A DNA stretch of 64,000 bases, taken from contig JANQML010000179.1 of assembly GCA_028280105.1 (NCBI GenBank), positions 1-64,000 on the forward strand. Reading direction: 5' to 3'. The notes under the pieces are model-generated. The model was given only the letters and a program-made list of their open reading frames with translations. It made no database searches and was not told where the DNA came from. Below are positions 44,026-51,804 of this stretch, piece by piece. Source of the stretch: Desulfobacula sp. (GTDB taxonomy: Bacteria > Desulfobacterota > Desulfobacteria > Desulfobacterales > Desulfobacteraceae). How positions within the stretch are numbered: the first letter of the stretch is position 1; each line of letters opens with the position of its first letter. The position numbers and the translations under genes were made by a program.

Positions 44026-45726
44026 TCATTTTCGTAAACCCGGATCCAGCCATATCTGATTCAACTTTGTGGTATGGGGACCCAGTGCACTGATACGCGC
44101 GGATCTGACATGGGGTTGATAGACCCGGTTTTCATTCATATAAACCAAGGGAATGATCGGAGTGGCTGCAAGAATTTCAGCCTCAATTTTTTGATAAACC
44201 TCTGCCCGTTTTATCGGATCAATAATTTCCCGGGCATGTGACAACCGGGTGTCAATCGCTTCATCTTTCAGGTTCATAAAGTTATGGGCTGCATCGGATA
44301 GGAATAGAGAGGACAAAAAACTGTCCGGATCAGGCATGTCCGCATGCCAGCCATACCGGTAGATTTGAACGGCATCAGATCTTAAATAGGATTGAAATTC
44401 TTTCCAGTCGGTAATGTATTTGGGCCGAACAATGATGCCCAAAGGGGTCCAAAATTTTTGTATAAGTTCTAATTCTTTTTCAACCCTGGAAGTTTTTACA
44501 AGCGATACAATCTCAATTTCCAGCTTTTTTTGATGCAATGGGGATGATTCTATATATGGTTTCAAAAAATTTTGTGAAGAAACCGAATGTTTTTTTTTTA
44601 CAGGGTCAAAACGCTGGTGTCCGGTCATCCCCGGCGGCAGGATGGTTTGGGTTACCTGGTATTTTCCGTCATAGACCTTGTTAACAAGGGTATGGCGGTC
44701 AATGGCTGCTGATAATGCCTTTCGGAGTCCGGAACTCTCAAGACGGGGATGGCAGATGTTGATACCGTAAAAAAATAGGCTCATTGAAGGCTCATGAAAC
44801 CACTGAAGCCCTTTTAATTCTGATAGTTCCTCCTGGTCATTCCCAAATACCGTTATTTCATCCAGCCGGTTGTTTTTAAAATCATTTAAGATGGCCTGGT
44901 TTTGTCCGCCGGGATAGATACGAAAAAGGATTTCATCCAGGTAAGCCGCCTCCCCATAATAGGCATTGAACCGGTGGAGCTGAATAGCCTTTTTGTCATC
45001 CCATGAAACAAATCGGAACGGACCGCTTCCCACGGGATGCCTGCCGAAGGCATCTCCCAATCGCATGACCGCTTTTTCAGGGACAATGGATGCCTGGTAC
45101 ATGGCCAGGGCGGTTAAAAAAGGCGCATGAGGGGTTAAAAGGTGAATCGAAAATTTTTTTTCAGTTTCAATTTTGAATCCTGAAAGGGTGTCCCGGGTTT
45201 TATTCCTGTACTCAACAGCACCTTTTATTCTCAACAGGTGCTGTAAAACCGCACTGGGCGGCTCCATCCGTAACAATCGTTTGAGGGTAAACCTGACATC
45301 TTTGGCAGTAACCGGGTCCTGGTTATGAAAAACAGCGTTTTGTTTTAATTTAAAAGTATAAACTTTTCCATTGTTTACCTCCCAGGTCTCTGCCAGTGCC
45401 GGCAAAATAGACAGATAGGGGTCAAACCGCACAAGGCCGTCAAAGATCTGATGAACCACAAACCCGCCATAAGTACCCAAAACATAAGCCGGGTCAAGGG
45501 TAATCGGGTTGTTTGCCAGTGGAATCTGATAACTACCACCATGAGCAGGAATCTTTTTGGTTGGGGGCGTGTTTGATTCCTTTTTATTTTCTTGGTTTGA
45601 ACAGCCTGGAATCAATTTGCAAAGAAACAATAGAGCAATAAAGCAGAAAAAAAGCCGTTTGATACTGTTTATTTTTTTTATACGATTTTTCATATATACA
45701 GCTGAATCTTGTTTTTGGTTTAACAT
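44026..45726 (-). CDS. Oligopeptide-binding lipoprotein 3 (SBP_bac_5 family)
   Basis: A 566-residue paralogue. The ATG at 45726 has only a too-close AGG before it; an alternative ATG at 45693 would give a more typical signal peptide (MKNRIKKINSIKRLFF start). The lipobox is IPGC. Core motifs match the other copies (FDGLVRFDPYLS, GSGPFRFVSWDD, ADMPDPDSFLSSLF). The variable segment near residues 370-400 contains SVSQNFLKPYIESS, different from the other copies. It follows lipoprotein 4 by 28 bases. Confidence 0.88.
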   Translation of the reverse strand: MLNQKQDSAVYMKNRIKKINSIKRLFFCFIALLFLCKLIPGCSNQENKKESNTPPTKKIPAHGGSYQIPLANNPITLDPAYVLGTYGGFVVHQIFDGLVRFDPYLSILPALAETWEVNNGKVYTFKLKQNAVFHNQDPVTAKDVRFTLKRLLRMEPPSAVLQHLLRIKGAVEYRNKTRDTLSGFKIETEKKFSIHLLTPHAPFLTALAMYQASIVPEKAVMRLGDAFGRHPVGSGPFRFVSWDDKKAIQLHRFNAYYGEAAYLDEILFRIYPGGQNQAILNDFKNNRLDEITVFGNDQEELSELKGLQWFHEPSMSLFFYGINICHPRLESSGLRKALSAAIDRHTLVNKVYDGKYQVTQTILPPGMTGHQRFDPVKKKHSVSSQNFLKPYIESSPLHQKKLEIEIVSLVKTSRVEKELELIQKFWTPLGIIVRPKYITDWKEFQSYLRSDAVQIYRYGWHADMPDPDSFLSSLFLSDAAHNFMNLKDEAIDTRLSHAREIIDPIKRAEVYQKIEAEILAATPIIPLVYMNENRVYQPHVRSARISALGPHTTKLNQIWLDPGLRK

Positions 45727-45754
45727 ACCTGCGAGGTAAATTTATTTTTTCAAC

Positions 45755-47395
45755 TTATTGATCCAGCCAGATTTGGTTCAATTTCACTGTATGATGGCCC
45801 AATGCACTCACATTGATGGATTGAACATAGGGTTGGTAAACCCGGCTCACGTTCATATGAAAAAGAGGGATTACCGGGGTGACAGCCAGAATATCTGTCT
45901 CAATTTTTCGATACATCTCAGCCCGCTTTATTGGGTCGGAAATTCCTCGGGCAGTCGACAACATGTTGTCAATATTTTTATCTCTCAGGTTCATGAAATT
46001 GTGGGCGGCGTCGGATAAGAAGAGAGAGGAGAGGAAACTGTCCGGGTCCGGCATATCGGCAAACCATGCGTACCGATAGATTTGGGCAGATCCGGATTTT
46101 AAATAGGATTGGAATTCATTCCAGTCAGTAATGTATTTGGGCCGGACGGTTATGCCCAGCCGAGCCCAGAACCCCTGAATGATGGCAATCTCTTTTTCAT
46201 CCCAGGGTGTCTTTGCGGCTGATGCAATCTCTAATTCCAGATTCTGCGGATCTCCACCCACTGTTTGGCCATCCTGTTTCAGTAAAGTTTGTACTAAACT
46301 TGTTTCTTTATTGTCTTCAGCAGGAGAATTAGGTTGATACCCTGGCATCCCTGGTGGCAGAATTGTTTTGGTCACTTGGTATTGGCCGCCAGTTAGTGTA
46401 TTTACAAGTTCAATGCGGTCAATGGAATTAAAAAGTGTTTTTCGAAGATCCGGGTCAGTAAGGCGGGGATGACGGATGTTTATACCATAGAAAAACAAAC
46501 TTAGCGAGGGGCGCTGAAACCATTGAAGATCTTTCAATTCGGAAAGTTTCTTTTTTTCATCTCCGTGTGCGGTCATTTCTTCGAGACGTTTGGCTCTGAA
46601 ATCATTTAAGATAGCCTGGTTTTGTCCCCCAGGATAGATACGAAAAAGGATTTCATCAAGGTAAGCTGTTCCGTCATGGTAGTTTTCGAACCGATGAAGC
46701 CGTATAGATGCTTTGTCCTCCCAGGAAGTCAATTGGAAAGGTCCGCTCCCTACGGGATTCTTTCCAAAAGCCTCCCCGAGCATTTTGACGGCTTTTTCAG
46801 GTACAATGGAAGCCTGATACATTCCCAAGGCAGCTAAGAACGGGGCGTGAGGTTCCAAAAGATAGATGGAGAAAGTTTTTTCATTTTCAATTTTAATACC
46901 TGAAAGGGTGTCACGGATGTTCATTTTATATTCGTTTGCTCCATCGATTTTCAACAGATGGGGTAACACGGCACTGGGTGGATCCACCCGCAGTAGCCGT
47001 TTGATGGAAAACAGGACATCTTCTGAAGTGACAGGCTCTTTGTTGTGAAAAACTGCATTGTCTTTTATTTTGAATTTATAAACTGTCCCTTTTTCGGTTA
47101 CCTCCCAGGTCTCTGCCAATGCCGGTAAGATAGATAGGTAATTGTCAAACCTGACAAGCCCGTCAAAAATTTGGTGAACTACAGATTCTCCAAAATTATC
47201 ATGGACATAGGCAGGATCAAGGGTAGCAGGGTTACCCTTTAGGGGAATTCGATAATTGCCGCCATAGAAAGGTGTGCTTTTTGATGAAACCGCTGTTGCA
47301 TTTTCATTCTCTTCCTGGTTTGAACAACCCGGGAGTAGTACGTTAAGAAAAAACAGGCTAACAAAACAGAGGCATGACAACTTAAAACGGTTCAT
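45755..47395 (-). CDS. Oligopeptide-binding lipoprotein 4 (SBP_bac_5 family), first of the array
   Basis: A 546-residue paralogue. The start is ATG 47395, set by an ideal AAGGAGAAAAA and by the signal peptide that follows (lipobox LLPGC). In-frame upstream codons to 47515 lack support. It is transcribed first in the array and lies about 105 bases downstream of the terminator of the small secreted-peptide gene on the same strand. Core motifs are GESVVHQIFDGLVRFD, GSGPFQLTSWED, and ADMPDPDSFLSSLFLSD. Its position makes it the prime candidate receptor for that peptide (inference). Confidence 0.9.
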   Translation of the reverse strand: MNRFKLSCLCFVSLFFLNVLLPGCSNQEENENATAVSSKSTPFYGGNYRIPLKGNPATLDPAYVHDNFGESVVHQIFDGLVRFDNYLSILPALAETWEVTEKGTVYKFKIKDNAVFHNKEPVTSEDVLFSIKRLLRVDPPSAVLPHLLKIDGANEYKMNIRDTLSGIKIENEKTFSIYLLEPHAPFLAALGMYQASIVPEKAVKMLGEAFGKNPVGSGPFQLTSWEDKASIRLHRFENYHDGTAYLDEILFRIYPGGQNQAILNDFRAKRLEEMTAHGDEKKKLSELKDLQWFQRPSLSLFFYGINIRHPRLTDPDLRKTLFNSIDRIELVNTLTGGQYQVTKTILPPGMPGYQPNSPAEDNKETSLVQTLLKQDGQTVGGDPQNLELEIASAAKTPWDEKEIAIIQGFWARLGITVRPKYITDWNEFQSYLKSGSAQIYRYAWFADMPDPDSFLSSLFLSDAAHNFMNLRDKNIDNMLSTARGISDPIKRAEMYRKIETDILAVTPVIPLFHMNVSRVYQPYVQSINVSALGHHTVKLNQIWLDQ

Positions 47396-47501
47396 TTTTT
47401 CTCCTTGTTCGATAAATTTTAGAAGAAAGTTATCATAAGGAGTTGTTGTTAGCAAGAAATGGCGTTTAGTGAAATTGATGTTGAAAATATAGGAAGACTG
47501 T

Positions 47502-47544
47502 AAACTAAAAAACACGGCAATGATTCTGCCGTGTTTTTTAGTTT
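47502..47544 (-). terminator. Perfect intrinsic terminator of the secreted-peptide gene
   Basis: AAACTAAAAAACACGGCA (47502-47519) is a perfect inverted match to 47527-47544, with a 7-base loop. The stem has a GC-rich head (CACGGCA) and A/T flanks that give a U run in either direction. It lies 39 bases past the stop of the 36-residue ORF and before the lipoprotein array. Confidence 0.85.
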
Positions 47545-47582
47545 TTAAAAAATCACTTTTTTATATTGGCTTCAAATACAGT

Positions 47583-47693
47583 TTAAGGGTATGAACTGCC
47601 GCTGGCGGAAGCCAATACCGGCAAGGCATGTCCGGCAACAATCAAGCCAGTAACGAATGCGGAAATCATAAAATTTTTAATAGTCTTTTTCAT
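47583..47693 (-). CDS. 36-residue secreted peptide precursor, candidate peptide signal
   Basis: I do not recognise this gene in any known family. ATG 47693 has AAAGGAG 8 bases upstream. The product starts MKKTIKN (basic), continues with a hydrophobic stretch FMISAFVTGLIVAG, and has signal-peptidase-I-type sites VLA or ASA near its end. Only SASGSSYP (eight) or SGSSYP (six residues) would remain after cleavage. There is no lipobox Cys. It has its own perfect terminator downstream and a sigma-54-like promoter about 90 bases upstream. The next genes on the strand are four oligopeptide-binding lipoproteins and a histidine kinase. A mature 6-8-mer is the size such receptors bind. Alternatives are a small membrane toxin or a remnant of a longer secreted protein. 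Confidence 0.72.
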   Translation of the reverse strand: MKKTIKNFMISAFVTGLIVAGHALPVLASASGSSYP

Positions 47694-47780
47694 GGTTTTT
47701 CTCCTTTGTTTGTTAACAGATGAATTTTCTGATAACGGTTTAAATTTATTCAGTTTTTTGCTTTATGGCCTATATAATTA

Positions 47781-47795
47781 GCAAAAGGAGGACCA
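47781..47795 (-). promoter_or_regulatory. Candidate sigma-54 promoter of the secreted-peptide gene
   Basis: On the minus strand, TGGTCC, five bases, then TTGC and T match the -24/-12 pattern TGGCAC-N5-TTGC with the essential GG and GC kept. Transcription would start near 47770, giving about 77 bases before the ATG at 47693. Two enhancer-like palindromes lie about 120 and 220 bases upstream. Confidence 0.5.
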
Positions 47796-47892
47796 TGGTT
47801 ATTTTTTTTTTAAAAAAAAAATTAAGTATTTGAAAAATAAGAACTATTTTTTTACTACGGGTTGAATGGCAAGAAAGAGTAAGTATTCGCAA

Positions 47893-47910
47893 TGCACAGG
47901 CTTATGTGCA
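47893..47910. promoter_or_regulatory. Enhancer-like palindrome, copy 1 (TGCACA-N6-TGTGCA)
   Basis: TGCACA (47893-47898), six bases, TGTGCA (47905-47910). The same arms and spacing recur at 47995-48012. The form resembles NtrC sites (TGCAC-Y with dyad partner), as expected for a target of the nearby NtrC-like regulator. Confidence 0.6.
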
Positions 47911-47993
47911 GCTATTTTTTATTAGTTTAGAAAAGAGTAATTCATTTACTCCAAATAAAAGGTATGGGATTTTAAAAATTATGTTTTTTTGAT

Positions 47994-48013
47994 TTGCACA
48001 TTTAAATGTGCAA
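47994..48013. promoter_or_regulatory. Enhancer-like palindrome, copy 2 (perfect 20-bp dyad)
   Basis: TTGCACATTTAAATGTGCAA is perfectly self-complementary. Its core is TGCACA-N6-TGTGCA, as in copy 1. The centres are 102 bases apart. It lies about 210 bases upstream of the plus-strand sigma-54 promoter and about 220 from the minus-strand one. Confidence 0.65.
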
Positions 48014-48210
48014 TTTGTTTTAAATTCTATGCAATAATTATTTTTTAATTATTTCAATATATTAGTTGTAATTTAGCCTGATTTATCACATATGAGCCCA
48101 TAATCATAGGCAAAATAAAAATAGCCATTGCAAAGAGGAGATGCATGATTTAATTGAAATTTTATTTTAATTTCAGTAGGTTAAAAACGCTGGCTTGTTT
48201 TTTGAAAAGA

Positions 48211-48225
48211 TGGCACATTTATTGC
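48211..48225 (+). promoter_or_regulatory. Strong sigma-54 promoter for the 58-residue gene and pseudokinase
   Basis: TGGCAC (48211-48216), five bases, TTGC (48222-48225) matches the -24/-12 consensus exactly. Transcription would start near 48237, about 110 bases before the small ORF. The remainder of the AT-rich region 47800-48340 shows no other gene. Confidence 0.75.
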
Positions 48226-48347
48226 CCATTTTTATACAATATTTTAATATTTTTGATTTGAAAGCAGTTTAGCCCAAAAACGGTTCTTTATGGTACGGTT
48301 TTAACCCTGGTCACAATTTTTAACTGATTTAAAAAGGATAAAATCAG

Positions 48348-48524
48348 ATGAATGATTCTACATCAGAACAAAAGGTTGGGGTGGCGGTAAATACTGATAG
48401 CCGGAGAGACAGGGCTCAATCCCACGCAAACCCGTTACATGAAAATGGATTCTCTCTGGCATTGAAAGATTATTTTGACTTTCTTAGAAAAGAGGAAACA
48501 CCTCCTGAGAACCAGGCTGTTTAA
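48348..48524 (+). CDS. 58-residue protein sharing a DYFDFLR motif with the downstream pseudokinase
   Basis: The ATG at 48348 has AAGGA 9 bases upstream. The product is hydrophilic, with no signal peptide, and I do not recognise it. Near its C-terminus it reads SLALKDYFDFLRKEE. The kinase-like protein encoded next reads PLMNDYFDFLRES near its own N-terminus. The DNA under DYFDFLR differs mostly at third codon positions, so the motif seems kept for the protein. It is the first gene behind the sigma-54 promoter. It might compete with or bridge to the pseudokinase at a shared partner (inference). Confidence 0.65.
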   Translation: MNDSTSEQKVGVAVNTDSRRDRAQSHANPLHENGFSLALKDYFDFLRKEETPPENQAV

Positions 48525-48685
48525 CAGCAACCTTAGATTCACAATTTTGACTGAGGTTTCACCCTTGGTAAAGGGATTTCTGTTTTTTCAGACAGGTGAT
48601 AAACAAACATTTGAACGGATGATAACCGGATGAATAGCATCCCATTGGGACAGGATGTCTTTGATGGTAAACATGTAAGGATACT

Positions 48686-50323
48686 GTGAAAAATAAGAAC
48701 GTCGATTTTTTAAACCCGCCTGTTGAGTGCAAACCGCCGACTCCGTTGATGAACGATTATTTCGACTTTCTCAGAGAATCACAGGCCGGAGAATACGACC
48801 ATTTACCCTTTGGATTTATCACTCTGAGTAAAAAAGGCATTGTAAAGTACGTTAATACGGCCGCCTCCAAGCTATTGCAGGTGGAGAAGCGCCACTTGAC
48901 AAACAACCGGTTTTATCCGTACGTACATGCGGATGACCTGGAAAAAATCAAATACAATAAACAATCCAGGAACCTGGATTTTCCAAAAACCGCAGACATC
49001 CGGTTGATCTGCAGGCATGCTGTATTGTTGACAAGAATGAGTATTTCCTATGATCCTTATTTCAAATCTGCATACGGACCGATTCAGCTCAGTTTTTGTG
49101 ATATCACTGAGGTAAAACCCGTAGCACCGGAAAAAAAGGAATCAGATCAAGATCAGACCCCGGATCAAAAATCGGATCAAAAATCGGATCAAAAAAAAGC
49201 GGCCGTCGGCGTATTCTCAAATAATATGGCCCGTGATTTTAAGACGATTCTAAATTCGATCATTGCCAATATAGATACCGTCATTAACGAGACATCCGGC
49301 CATCCGGAGGTCCGGAAAACGCTGGATGAAACAGTAGCAGCTGCCAAAAGAGCCGGTGAAATGGCCACACAGATTTTCAGCTTGACCCATCCGCCCGGTT
49401 ATGATGCCTCTCCGGTCAGGGTTCAGGAGATTGTGCGGGAGGTGATCCACGTATACCGGGATATGGAATCAAAGAATATCATTATGATTCAGGTTATTGA
49501 TGATGAATGCGGACCGGTCATGGCCAATCCCACCCATATTTACCAAATTGCAATGAACCTGGTCACAAACGCGATTCAGTCAATGGCACCGCAAGGGGGA
49601 ATGCTTGATATAATGGTAAAACAGGTGGTTCCGGCACGGGAAGTTGTAAAAAAGACAGATTTGACTGCCGGACCTTATTGCTGTCTGACTGTCCAGGACA
49701 CAGGAGCGGGTATTGATGATACCATTCAGGACAAAACGCTTGATCCGTTTTTTGCACCCAAAAAGAATACAGACGGGGAAACCAGGGGGCTTAGCTTCTA
49801 TGTCATTTCCGATATTGTTAAAAATAACGGCGGTGACATTTGGTTAACCAGTGAACCGGGAAAAGGAACACGGTTTGATGTTTACCTGCCGTTGTCCGGA
49901 GATTCAAAAGCACGAAACACTTGTACAGATAAAAAAAAGAAACCCTTTTCCGGAGATGAATCCATCCTCTTTATCGACGATGATCCGGCAATTGTAAAGG
50001 TCCAAAAAAGAGCGCTGGAAGGGTATGGATACCGTGTTACCACCCATACGGACACGCGGGATGCCCTGGTTGATTTCAAGTCCGGTGCCCAGACCTTTGA
50101 TATTGTCATCTGCGATATGACCATGCCGGTATTGAACGGATTGAAATTTGCCCGGCTTGTCAAAGATATCCAACCGGATTTACCCGTGATTATCAGCACG
50201 GGTTTCAGCCCGGAGATTAACGAAGACAACTACCGGGAAATGGGGGTTGACGGGTTTTTAATGAAACCGGCCAGCAAAGACGAATCCCTCAGGCTCATCC
50301 GCCATATCTTGGATCAAAAATAG
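48686..50323 (+). CDS. Soluble hybrid histidine kinase lacking the phosphoacceptor His (pseudokinase-receiver)
   Basis: A 545-residue cytosolic protein. An N-terminal tail with PLMNDYFDFLRES precedes a PAS domain (~35-140). A low-complexity linker of D-Q-K repeats follows (49138-49198; three near-identical 12-base units). In the dimerisation region the H-box reads NMARDFKTIL, with Arg183 where relatives such as the kinase at 21809 have His in AHDFNNIL. The ATPase domain keeps an N-box (NLVTNAIQSM) and DTGAG, but its G2 box is altered (GETRGLSF). The C-terminal receiver is intact: DDD near 431, Asp near 476 (CDMTMP) and Lys in LMKPA. It probably receives phosphate or ligand signals rather than autophosphorylating. 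The start is GTG 48686 with AAGGA. An in-frame-coupled 19-codon ORF (48630-48689) overlaps it but is not convincing. Confidence 0.85.
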   Translation: MKNKNVDFLNPPVECKPPTPLMNDYFDFLRESQAGEYDHLPFGFITLSKKGIVKYVNTAASKLLQVEKRHLTNNRFYPYVHADDLEKIKYNKQSRNLDFPKTADIRLICRHAVLLTRMSISYDPYFKSAYGPIQLSFCDITEVKPVAPEKKESDQDQTPDQKSDQKSDQKKAAVGVFSNNMARDFKTILNSIIANIDTVINETSGHPEVRKTLDETVAAAKRAGEMATQIFSLTHPPGYDASPVRVQEIVREVIHVYRDMESKNIIMIQVIDDECGPVMANPTHIYQIAMNLVTNAIQSMAPQGGMLDIMVKQVVPAREVVKKTDLTAGPYCCLTVQDTGAGIDDTIQDKTLDPFFAPKKNTDGETRGLSFYVISDIVKNNGGDIWLTSEPGKGTRFDVYLPLSGDSKARNTCTDKKKKPFSGDESILFIDDDPAIVKVQKRALEGYGYRVTTHTDTRDALVDFKSGAQTFDIVICDMTMPVLNGLKFARLVKDIQPDLPVIISTGFSPEINEDNYREMGVDGFLMKPASKDESLRLIRHILDQK

Positions 50324-50355
50324 CCCGGACAGGGGGAAGGGCCCTCCAACAGGGG

Positions 50356-50586
50356 TTACTTAGAAGAAGAAGAGCTTAAGGTTAATTCTTTTGATATGAT
50401 TTTTGTCTCCGGCAATTTTTTAACCTGGCGGACCGCCTGAATTAAAACAGCCTTATCTTCATTTGCCAGTTTTTCAACACCTTGTAATACTGCCGGGAAA
50501 ATAATTCCGGAAAACTCCTTTTCCAAAAAGAACAGGGCACCACTCCTGCCATCAGAATCTGCCCACTGAATAGGGGGACAGATCAA
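50356..50586 (-). CDS. Possible small protein downstream of the FAD oxidoreductase
   Basis: An open frame of 76 codons from TTG 50586, overlapping the end of the oxidoreductase gene. Its middle reads LQGVEKLANEDKAVLIQAVRQVKKL, helical and protein-like (quoted in part), and it ends with five Ser. No good ribosome site is seen for TTG 50586 or the internal TTG 50526. Function is unknown; it may be a chance ORF in the 228-base gap before the pseudokinase stop. Confidence 0.3.
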   Translation of the reverse strand: MICPPIQWADSDGRSGALFFLEKEFSGIIFPAVLQGVEKLANEDKAVLIQAVRQVKKLPETKIISKELTLSSSSSK

Positions 50587-51799
50587 TATCTGTTCTTCCG
50601 TGGCAGACCAGATCCGAGACCGCTTTGCCGGTTCCGGTTGCCATGGTCAGACCCAGCATGCCGTGGCCCGTGGCAAGAAAGAGATTGTCCTGTAAAGGAG
50701 AGCGGTCGATAACGGGCAGGTCGTCATAGGTCATGGGCCGCAATCCGGCCCACTCTTCAACAATCACATGTTCGGCGGAATCCCGGAGATACTCGGTGGC
50801 GCCGGATATCAGCCTGTTCAGCCGTTTCTTGTTCAAAATGTCGTTAAACCCTGAAAATTCCATGGTTCCCCCCAGCCGGTATCCCGACTGCCAGGGGGTG
50901 GCCACCATATTGCGCTCATACAACAGACAGGGGATTTGGGGGCAGACCGCCGGTTTTTCCATGGTCAGGGAATACCCTTTTCCCGGCTGGACCGGAATCT
51001 TTAAATCAAGCTGCTGTTTGACGCCGGCTGACCAGGCACCGGTGGTCAGAATGAACGTATCAGCCGATAATTGACCAATGCCGGTATTTGCATGTACAAC
51101 CCTGTTGCTTTTTATTCCAAAATCCAAATGCTTACAGTTTTCTATGATTTGAACCCCTTTGCCGGCGAGGCACTTTTTCCAGGCCGAGACCAGCATATCC
51201 GGCCGGACATGCCAGTCATGATCATTGAACCAGCCGCCCACAACCCTCTCATTTACGGCCGGTTCCAGCTCCCTGACCGCATATCTGTCAAGACGGACCG
51301 CTCCAAAATCATACTGATCCAGAAAGGCGCTGGTCTGTGCATATTTTTCAAAATAAGCCTCGTCCTTAAACAGATAAAGCACCCCTTTTTTTTCAAGGTC
51401 ACAGGCCAGGGGTTCCGTTTCAAACAAGGTATTGAACAGATCAAACGAATAACGCATGATCTCGCTTTTGGCTGTGGATGCCCCGGTCATATGACTGGAA
51501 TTACAAGAGGCGGCAAATCTGATCAGCCACTTGTAAAGATCGATATCTGTGGTGGGTTTGATGTAAAGCGGAGACGTTCCCTTTAAAAACCGGGTGATTT
51601 CATGTTTGACCGTTCCGGGTGAGCACAACGGAATGACCCCTGAAAAATGGAGCAGTCCGCAATTGCCGTGGGAGGCGCCGGATCCGATCCGTCCCTGGTC
51701 GATCAGGGCAACGGTTTTATTTTCTTTTGACAGGTAATATGCACAGGCCAGACCGATAATTCCGCCGCCGATAACAACCACATCTTGGTGAGAGCGCAT
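50552..51799 (-). CDS. FAD-dependent amino-acid dehydrogenase, DadA-like
   Basis: A 415-residue DAO-family flavoprotein. The FAD-binding motif VVVIGGGIIGLACAYYL is at the N-terminus. GSGASHGNCGLL follows, and the C-terminal ATGHGMLGLTMATGTGK closes the FAD site. Overall it is closest to D-amino-acid dehydrogenases, which pass electrons to the respiratory chain. It follows the Fe-S aldo/keto reductase by 5 bases on the same strand, with GGAG before the ATG, so the two form an operon. Exact substrate is not evident. Confidence 0.82.
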   Translation of the reverse strand: MRSHQDVVVIGGGIIGLACAYYLSKENKTVALIDQGRIGSGASHGNCGLLHFSGVIPLCSPGTVKHEITRFLKGTSPLYIKPTTDIDLYKWLIRFAASCNSSHMTGASTAKSEIMRYSFDLFNTLFETEPLACDLEKKGVLYLFKDEAYFEKYAQTSAFLDQYDFGAVRLDRYAVRELEPAVNERVVGGWFNDHDWHVRPDMLVSAWKKCLAGKGVQIIENCKHLDFGIKSNRVVHANTGIGQLSADTFILTTGAWSAGVKQQLDLKIPVQPGKGYSLTMEKPAVCPQIPCLLYERNMVATPWQSGYRLGGTMEFSGFNDILNKKRLNRLISGATEYLRDSAEHVIVEEWAGLRPMTYDDLPVIDRSPLQDNLFLATGHGMLGLTMATGTGKAVSDLVCHGRTDIDLSPYSVGRF

Positions 51800-51804
51800 C
51801 TGAA

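Noticed and set aside
48189-48205. A second sigma-54-like site beginning TGGCTTG
   Set aside because: The -12 GC is missing at the right spacing; the site at 48211 fits far better.
48630-48689. A 19-codon ORF overlapping the pseudokinase GTG start
   Set aside because: It could couple translation, but the ribosome site is weak and there is no other support.
49138-49198. CRISPR-like short repeats
   Set aside because: They are coding microrepeats without spacers.
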